Positions 59,211-64,000 of a stretch of 64,000 nt of DNA are shown one piece after another (the stretch's first letter is position 1; every line of letters starts with the position of its first letter). The stretch comes from an uncultured Clostridia bacterium (GTDB lineage Bacteria; Bacillota; Clostridia; Christensenellales; Aristaeellaceae): NCBI GenBank assembly GCA_934636105.1, contig CAKTZR010000005.1:62001-126000 (forward strand), read 5' to 3'. A model generated the notes under the pieces. That model made no database searches, was not told the DNA's origin, and worked only from the letters and a program-made list of their open reading frames with translations. The position numbers and the translations under genes are program-made.

Positions 59211-59635
59211 TGACCGAGCAACAAAACTGCGGGCTGCTGTTTGAGTATCTGCGAAGCATTCTCTACGACGCAAGCGTGAAGCCGCTGGACGTGGACGCGC
59301 TCGATCCGGCCTACCAAAAGCTGGGAAAAGGGCTGCAATATCTGGATCAGGCCGTGCGGGAGCTGAAAGCCTACTCCGCGGCGCTCTCCGTCGGCGACCT
59401 TTCCCGCGGCTATCCCTCCTATAATAACCCGCTCTGCGACAACCTCAAAAACATTCAGGCCAACCTCAACCACCTGACCTGGCAGGCCAAGCAGGTCGCC
59501 AAGGGCGATTATTCGCAGACGGTTTCCTATCTGGGCGATTTTTCGCAGGCGTTTAACACCATGACCGCCCAACTTCGCGAGCGCGAGGAGGCCCTCAAAA
59601 AGCAGGCGCAGCGCGGCGCGGCGCCCGACGCTTGA
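59210..59635 (+). CDS. HAMP-domain protein, probable remnant of a signalling gene
   Basis: 141 residues, no membrane segment. Residues about 45-125 hold a HAMP-like repeat: LSVGDLSRGYPSYNNPLCDNLKNI then KQVAKGDYSQTVSYLGDFSQAFNTM, ending LREREEALKKQA. In related Clostridia such a segment usually leads into a PAS/GGDEF cyclase or kinase, but here a stop follows a basic end, so it is either truncated or a free-standing HAMP adaptor. The ATG overlaps the V4R stop, which shows the two once formed an operon. Confidence 0.65.
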   Translation: MTEQQNCGLLFEYLRSILYDASVKPLDVDALDPAYQKLGKGLQYLDQAVRELKAYSAALSVGDLSRGYPSYNNPLCDNLKNIQANLNHLTWQAKQVAKGDYSQTVSYLGDFSQAFNTMTAQLREREEALKKQAQRGAAPDA

Positions 59636-59652
59636 AAAAACAACTTTGCATC

Positions 59653-59688
59653 AAAAATCCGAACCCCGTTTTTGAGGTTCGGATTTTT
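59653..59688. terminator. Bidirectional terminator
   Basis: A 13-bp stem AAAAATCCGAACC/GGTTCGGATTTTT with a 10-base loop between convergent genes. Confidence 0.9.
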
Positions 59689-59690
59689 CT

Positions 59691-60020
59691 TTATTTGTCC
59701 TCGTCTGTCCAGACTTCCTTCGCCATTTTGAACGCTGCCCAGGCCTTCGGCCAGCCCGCATAGAAGGCCGCATGCGTCAAAATCTCCGCGATTTCTTCCT
59801 TCGTGATGCCGTTGTTCTTCGCGCTCATCAGGTGATACTTGAACGAACTGTCCACCAGCCCCTGCGCCATCAGCGCCGTGACCGTCACCAGTGAGCGATC
59901 GCGCAGGGAGAGCTTGTCCTCTCTGCTCCAAACCTCGCCAAAGAGCACATCGTCGTTGAGCTGGGCGAATTTCGGCGCAAATTCGCCCAGCTGATCGCGT
60001 CCCGCCGTCTGTTTGACCAT
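59691..60020 (-). CDS. Carboxymuconolactone decarboxylase (AhpD-like) family protein
   Basis: 109 residues. CMD core LSLRDRSLVTVTALMAQG and LKYHLMSAKNNGITKEEIAEILTHAAFYAGWP-like (FKYHLMSAKNNGITKEE) match the family. The CxxC pair of AhpD peroxidase partners is absent, so it is a CMD-type enzyme or a relative of unknown function. ATG at 60020 has AGGAGG upstream and is preferred over 60044. Confidence 0.87.
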   Translation of the reverse strand: MVKQTAGRDQLGEFAPKFAQLNDDVLFGEVWSREDKLSLRDRSLVTVTALMAQGLVDSSFKYHLMSAKNNGITKEEIAEILTHAAFYAGWPKAWAAFKMAKEVWTDEDK

Positions 60021-60118
60021 TGCCTTTTTCCTCCTGTTTTTCATTTTTCTTCATGATACGCCTTAAAGTCAAGTTGAAGTCAAGAGAATCTTTCCCGTCT
60101 TTTCCAAAACATCAAAAA

Positions 60119-60140
60119 CCCCCCGCCAACGGCAGGGGGC
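60119..60140 (-). terminator. Terminator of rplJ-rplL
   Basis: CCCCCTGCC/GGCGGGGGG with a 3-base loop followed by TTTTTG on the minus strand, 22 bases after rplL. Confidence 0.88.
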
Positions 60141-60161
60141 TGAATTTCCGGGAAAGGGAAA

Positions 60162-60536
60162 TTACTTGATTTCGACCTTCGCGCCCGCTTCTTCGAGCTT
60201 CTTCTTCATGGCCTCGGCTTCTTCCTTGGAAGCGCCTTCCTTCAGGGTCTTCGGAGCGCCTTCGACGATGTCCTTGGCTTCCTTCAGGCCCAGGCCCGGC
60301 ACGACCTCGCGGACGGCCTTGATGATGGCGACCTTCTTCGCGGCGTCGAAGCTGGCCAGCACGACGTCAAACTCGGTCTTCTCCTCAGCGGCAGCAGCCG
60401 GAGCGCCGGCAACGCCAGCAGCGGCAACCGGAGCGGCAGCGGAAACGCCGAACTTCTCTTCGAGGGCCTTCACAAGCTCAGAAGCCTGGATCAGGGTCAG
60501 GCTTTCGATAGCGGAAACGATCTCATTGATTTCCAT
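60162..60536 (-). CDS. rplL: Ribosomal protein L7/L12
   Basis: 124 residues. N-terminal dimer domain (ESLTLIQASELVKALEEKFG), an A-rich hinge (residues about 35-50) and the C-terminal factor-binding domain (EFDVVLASFDAAKKVAIIKAVRE). Forms the stalk that recruits translation factors. AGGTAA precedes the ATG. Confidence 0.97.
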   Translation of the reverse strand: MEINEIVSAIESLTLIQASELVKALEEKFGVSAAAPVAAAGVAGAPAAAAEEKTEFDVVLASFDAAKKVAIIKAVREVVPGLGLKEAKDIVEGAPKTLKEGASKEEAEAMKKKLEEAGAKVEIK

Positions 60537-60606
60537 GGTAAGTTACCTCCATTATTATAGATTGGATTGGTTTGAAGATGCCGTCTATCCGGCTGTCTTT
60601 TGCAGA

Positions 60607-61128
60607 TTACTGCTCGCCGGCTTCGGCCTTCTTGTCGGCAATCGCCTTGATGACGTAAGCCAGAGCGGTCGCCTGAGAATTGAGGCAACCCATGATCTTG
60701 GCGATGAGCTGCTCGCGCGGCAGGATGTCGGCCAGCGCCTTGACCTCTTCCACGCTCTGCACAGCGCCGTCCATGATGCCGGCCTTGATGGTCAGCGGGG
60801 ACGTCTTCTTGTCCTTCTCAGCGGCGGTGATGAACTCCTTGACGAGCTTCGGAGCGGACACCGGATCGCCGTTGCTGAAAACGAAAGCGTTCGGGCCTTC
60901 GAGAATCGCATCGTCGACCTTGATGCCCTTGTTCTCCAGCGCGCGCTTCATCAGCGTGTTCTTGAGAACGCAGTAATCGACGTTCGCCGCGCGGCACTTG
61001 GCGCGCAGAGCGGTGACAGCATCCACGGTCAGCGCCTTATACTCGACGATGACGATGGACTGCGCCTTCTCGATCTTCTCCTCGATTTCGGAAACAACGA
61101 CTTTCTTCGCTTCAAAATTCTTGGACAT
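60607..61128 (-). CDS. rplJ: Ribosomal protein L10
   Basis: 173 residues: VIVEYKALTVDAVTALRAKCR near residue 27, KNTLMKRALEN near 57 and a C-terminal helix that holds L7/L12 dimers. ATG at 61128 with AAGGAGG upstream. It lies 70 bases before rplL. Neither rplK-rplA upstream nor rpoB downstream is present here. Confidence 0.96.
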   Translation of the reverse strand: MSKNFEAKKVVVSEIEEKIEKAQSIVIVEYKALTVDAVTALRAKCRAANVDYCVLKNTLMKRALENKGIKVDDAILEGPNAFVFSNGDPVSAPKLVKEFITAAEKDKKTSPLTIKAGIMDGAVQSVEEVKALADILPREQLIAKIMGCLNSQATALAYVIKAIADKKAEAGEQ

Positions 61129-61159
61129 GTCATTTTCCTCCTTCCCGAAAGGTTTCGGA

Positions 61160-61290
61160 AAAGAAAAGCCCCTGCGCTGGGCGCAAGGGCAGAAAACCGT
61201 TTTCACGGAAAAATCGCACTCGCACCTCGGCTGGCGGAAAAACCTTTACGACGCGCAAGCGCGTGACCAACTGTCTTAGGCACAGAACTT
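61160..61290 (-). ncRNA. L10 leader with attenuator
   Basis: Between the promoter and rplJ the RNA contains AAGACAG...GGTC, a hairpin GCGC/GCGC and CCGCC-AGCCGAGGTGCGAG, the conserved core that binds L10 or the L10(L12)4 complex. Near its end GCCCTTGCGC pairs with GCGCAGGGGC (61168-61190) and is followed by TTTTCTTTTCC, a terminator that bound protein would favour. Confidence 0.8.
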
Positions 61291-61307
61291 TTCAATTCAC
61301 GGGTGCT

Positions 61308-61336
61308 ATCATAACATATTTATCAAGCGTTGTCAA
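61308..61336 (-). promoter_or_regulatory. Promoter of rplJ-rplL
   Basis: TTGACA (61331-61336), 17 bases, TATGAT (61308-61313) on the minus strand. Confidence 0.9.
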
Positions 61337-61343
61337 CGGTTTT

Positions 61344-62174
61344 TCACGGAAATTTATAACCGACGACCTGAAAAATCACATCTTCCGTTTTCTTCTGCGA
61401 CATATACGGCGCAAGCTCTTTTTCGGCTTTGAATGTTCCGCCGTTCAGCATACTTTCGTTATCCTCCGTCCTCTCCTGCAAGACGTCAAGGATATGTCCT
61501 TCCCTGTCGCTGACGATGACGCTCAGCGACACAAAGCCGCTCAGATCAAGCCCTTCTGCTGTTTCCAGATGCAGCTTTCCGTCTTCGATCCACGCCTTCG
61601 CATCCGTGACCTTTTCCAAATGCCCCCGCGTCTGCGAATCAATCCGCGTCTCCAGCCGCACCCGCAAGAACTTTGCCCGCCGAATCTTTCCCGCAAATTC
61701 GCCCAATCCGGTCTGCCCCACCGTTTTCCATTCTGTCGTTCCGCGCTTTTCGTCATATGTGTACGCCTGAATTTCCTTGGCTCCCGCGAACAATACAACC
61801 CGTTCGCCCGGCTGGATCACGCGAACCGTGGAATAAAACGCCCCGCCAATCGCCGGGACATGCCAGCGCGCAAATTCCTCTTTTTCCGCGTTGCAGGCAA
61901 TCAGCCACGTTTCATCCAGCACGATTTTGCTTTCCGACTCGTTTTCCACTTCGATAAAAACGGACCACTGCGTCCCTTCGTCATCCCACGGAATGACCGA
62001 TTGGCGCACAACCTTGAGCATGTCCGGTTTCATCTGGATTTTTTCCTGAGCCGCTTCTTCTTCGCTTAAAATCGCTTTGGGCAAATACGCATTGAAGAGC
62101 GTTCCGCTCGCCTGTGCCGTCATGCCGAATCCGATGCACACGCATAACATCCACACAAAAATCAGCTTTTTCAT
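61344..62174 (-). CDS. Exported protein of unknown function, 276 aa
   Basis: Signal peptide MKKLIFVWMLCVCIGFGMTAQA with cleavage near ASG. The mature part is mainly beta: a middle segment VFIEVENESESKIVLDETW and RVIQPGERVVLFAG resemble FxLYD-like or other immunoglobulin-type domains seen in exported Firmicute proteins, but I cannot name the family. The stop is 8 bases from the rplJ -35 box. It lies 127 bases after the anti-sigma gene and could belong to its regulon (inference). Confidence 0.7.
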   Translation of the reverse strand: MKKLIFVWMLCVCIGFGMTAQASGTLFNAYLPKAILSEEEAAQEKIQMKPDMLKVVRQSVIPWDDEGTQWSVFIEVENESESKIVLDETWLIACNAEKEEFARWHVPAIGGAFYSTVRVIQPGERVVLFAGAKEIQAYTYDEKRGTTEWKTVGQTGLGEFAGKIRRAKFLRVRLETRIDSQTRGHLEKVTDAKAWIEDGKLHLETAEGLDLSGFVSLSVIVSDREGHILDVLQERTEDNESMLNGGTFKAEKELAPYMSQKKTEDVIFQVVGYKFP

Positions 62175-62300
62175 TTTCTTTTCCTCGTTTCATGGTGATT
62201 TTTTATTCCATCTTCCCGTTTCCGGAACACGGGAAGCCCTGCAAAGAATTTGAAAAATCTGTTTCGCGCGAAAATCAGTTTTTTAGGGGGCGTAAATATC

Positions 62301-63365
62301 TTATTGAATCAGCCGATAGCCCACCGAACCCGTCTCGGCCGTATCCTCCTGTTCCGGCGTGACCCAGCTGCCGATTCGCTTTTCAAACGTCCATGTTTCG
62401 CCCGCGAGCAGCTGTTCGCCCTCCTCCAGCGACGCATTGAAGCCGTCGAGCAGCAAGCCCTCCGAATCCGTCGCCCAGATACTCACATAGCCGTTGGCTT
62501 CCTCGCCGTCGTCCGCGTCCTCGGTCAACGTCGCCACAAAATAATGGTCGCGCAGTTCCGCGTCCGCGTCCTGCTCCTCGGCGACGTATTTCGGCGCTTG
62601 TTCGATGTTTAGCCAAAGCTCAAACCGTTCGGCCCGATCCATCGTTCCCGGCTCGATCTCGGCCGTCACAACCGCCTTTCCGCCCGCCAGAATCGCCGGG
62701 CTGGCGCTGACCTCCACCGCCGATTCCATCTGTTTTCCGTCGGCATCGAAGCCGACGAGATACGCGCCGTTTACATGCAGCTCCTCCGCGCTTTCGACCA
62801 GCGCCAGCAGCATGCGCACGCCGCCCTCTCCGTCCACATCGGTCAGCGTCTGCGCCAGCAGGCGGAGCTTGCTCGTCTCGTCGGCAATCTCCCGCGCCGC
62901 CGCCTGATTCAGCGTCAGCGTTTCCGGGCTGATAGGCAGCGTCAGCCGCGCGGCGCTCATCATATCCGCCGCTTCGACCTGACGGTTTTCCTGCAATTCC
63001 TCAAGCCGCCTGGTGTGGTCGTTGCCGGCCAGCCCCAGCACCGTTGCCGTGCCGCCAAAGGCCAGCACAGCCGCCGCCAGCGCCGCGGCAATGGCCGCCG
63101 CCTTAGGCCTGCGGCGCGGCGTTTTCTCTGCGGCGCGCATCTGTCGACGAATCGCAAAGCGGTTTTCCTCGGTATGCAGCGCTTCGTCCGCGCCGCTCAA
63201 CTCGGTCAAAAGCGCTTCGCACGCGTTCACCACGTCCATGTCGATGTCTTCGGGCTTTTGGCTCAGCTCCCGTTCCATTTCGTCTTCCAGCGCTTTCCGC
63301 GCGCCGTCCGCCGTCAGTTTTCCGGCCTTGACTGCGCGGCGGATCTGCTCCATTTTGTCGTTCAT
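62301..63365 (-). CDS. Probable anti-sigma factor, single-pass membrane protein
   Basis: 354 residues. A cytoplasmic N-terminal part of about 85 residues is helical and charged, a single membrane segment (AAIAAALAAAVLAFGGTATVLG near residue 88-112) follows, and an extracytoplasmic domain of about 240 residues contains beta-rich stretches and an acidic C-terminal half. It directly follows a sigma-70 family gene. ATG at 63365 has AAGGGGG upstream; an ATG at 63389 that overlaps the sigma stop (ATGA) is the alternative. The anti-sigma role is inferred from context and layout. Confidence 0.75.
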   Translation of the reverse strand: MNDKMEQIRRAVKAGKLTADGARKALEDEMERELSQKPEDIDMDVVNACEALLTELSGADEALHTEENRFAIRRQMRAAEKTPRRRPKAAAIAAALAAAVLAFGGTATVLGLAGNDHTRRLEELQENRQVEAADMMSAARLTLPISPETLTLNQAAAREIADETSKLRLLAQTLTDVDGEGGVRMLLALVESAEELHVNGAYLVGFDADGKQMESAVEVSASPAILAGGKAVVTAEIEPGTMDRAERFELWLNIEQAPKYVAEEQDADAELRDHYFVATLTEDADDGEEANGYVSIWATDSEGLLLDGFNASLEEGEQLLAGETWTFEKRIGSWVTPEQEDTAETGSVGYRLIQ

Positions 63366-63385
63366 CCCGTCGCCCCCTTTCGGCT

Positions 63386-63922
63386 TCATTCACGTTCGTC
63401 TTCGGCCAATCGGCGCGCCTTTTTCCGCAGCCGCGCCAGCGCCGCCCGAATCGCGCCAACCGTCGTCTTTTCCTTTCGGGCCATTTCTTCAAAGCTCGCG
63501 CCGTTCACAAAGCGATCCCGCACAAGCCCTTTTTCCCGCTCGCTCAGCGTATCCAAAATCCGATCCAGTGTCTCCTGATTGCCGATTTTCTCCGGCAGCG
63601 CGTCGATGGCCGTCATCAACCGCTCATCCGAAACAACCGTTTCGCCGTCCAGCGCCACGTGCCGCTTCTGCCGCCTGCGATAGGTGTTCAGTTCTGTCAT
63701 CAGGCGATGGCGGCAGGTTTTAAACAGCCACGCTTCAACATACGGCGCGTCCTTCAGCTGGTCATAGGCTTCGCAGGCTTTCAGAAACGTCTTCTGGATG
63801 CTGTCGTCCACCATGTCGCGATATTCCGGCCGATGCTGCACTGCGTTCAGGCTGGCGCGTTCCAGCTTCACCGCGTATTTCGCGTAAAGCGATTCGATAA
63901 ACGCTTCTTTTTCCCGCTCCAT
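63386..63922 (-). CDS. ECF-type sigma factor
   Basis: 178 residues. Region 2 (DMVDDSIQKTFLKACEAY, then AWLFKTCRHRLMTEL) binds core enzyme and the -10 element; region 4 (LSEREKGLVRDRFVNGASFEEMARKEKTTVGAIRAALARLRKKAR) has the HTH. No region 1 or 3, as in group 4 factors. GGAG lies upstream of ATG 63922 at a long 11-base distance. Coupled to the membrane protein that follows, probably its anti-sigma factor. Confidence 0.9.
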   Translation of the reverse strand: MEREKEAFIESLYAKYAVKLERASLNAVQHRPEYRDMVDDSIQKTFLKACEAYDQLKDAPYVEAWLFKTCRHRLMTELNTYRRRQKRHVALDGETVVSDERLMTAIDALPEKIGNQETLDRILDTLSEREKGLVRDRFVNGASFEEMARKEKTTVGAIRAALARLRKKARRLAEDERE

Positions 63923-64000
63923 CGCCGTTCACGCTCCATCCTTTGCCCTTCTGTCTGTATAGCGCGCGGCGCACCCAAAAAGTACGCTTTTTTCAAATTT

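Overview
The window looks like chromosome from a Gram-positive, high-GC-leaning member of the Clostridia (Firmicutes/Bacillota). The signs are Shine-Dalgarno sites of the AAGGAGG type, sigma-A promoters with 17-base spacers, an L10 leader in front of rplJ-rplL, a long-form hibernation factor, an ECF transporter S component, YwiB-like DUF1934, TelA and several exported proteins with Gram-positive style signal peptides. Species cannot be named from sequence alone.

Bases 1 to about 9137 are the right end of an integrated element (prophage or integrative element) that enters from the left. A leftward early operon runs from a lambda-like switch at 4030-4180: Cro-like protein, second XRE protein, small HTH protein, Rad50-like ATPase with zinc hook, RecT, and the first 16 codons of an MBL-fold hydrolase. 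Rightward lie a LexA/CI-type repressor, three further XRE proteins, a striking non-coding region of helically phased GTAACG repeats (6736-7045), a zinc-ribbon protein and a tyrosine integrase. The element ends in the 3' part of a tRNA-Arg(ACG) gene, so the intact tRNA should lie at the unseen left end.

Bases 9200-18450 hold a leftward nine-gene catabolic operon: exported binding protein, amidohydrolase, LivH, LivM, LivG, LivF, a zinc-type URO-D/MtaA-like protein, a cysteine desulfidase (UPF0597) family protein and a GntR regulator. I infer uptake and breakdown of an unknown amide- or amino-acid-like compound. Bases 18450-24100 carry a YbaK deacylase, a cysteine-repeat exported protein, five tRNAs (Val, Asp, Phe, Gly, Cys), hpf, a NUDIX hydrolase and a duplicated SH3-like exported protein.

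Bases 24000-34000 carry a PadR-controlled envelope module, an exported protein, an Lrp regulator, a split chromate transporter with divergent LysR regulator, a frameshifted tiny exported peptide gene, an rRNA methyltransferase and a MATE pump. Bases 34100-40860 form a phn-type ABC transporter operon interrupted by two MITE-like elements, followed by a 5'-nucleotidase-like enzyme and a DapB-like dehydrogenase.

Bases 40870-50100 contain a GT-C membrane protein pair with DUF1934, an ECF S component, an Rsm22-like protein, a DHH phosphoesterase, fumarase and pyroglutamyl peptidase. Bases 50330-55050 are a polyamine operon (cupin regulator, potABCD). The rest has a prolyl-tRNA editing homologue, an Abi_2 protein, TelA, a DMT exporter, a decayed V4R gene joined to a HAMP protein, a CMD protein, rplJ-rplL, and a sigma/anti-sigma pair with a nearby exported protein.
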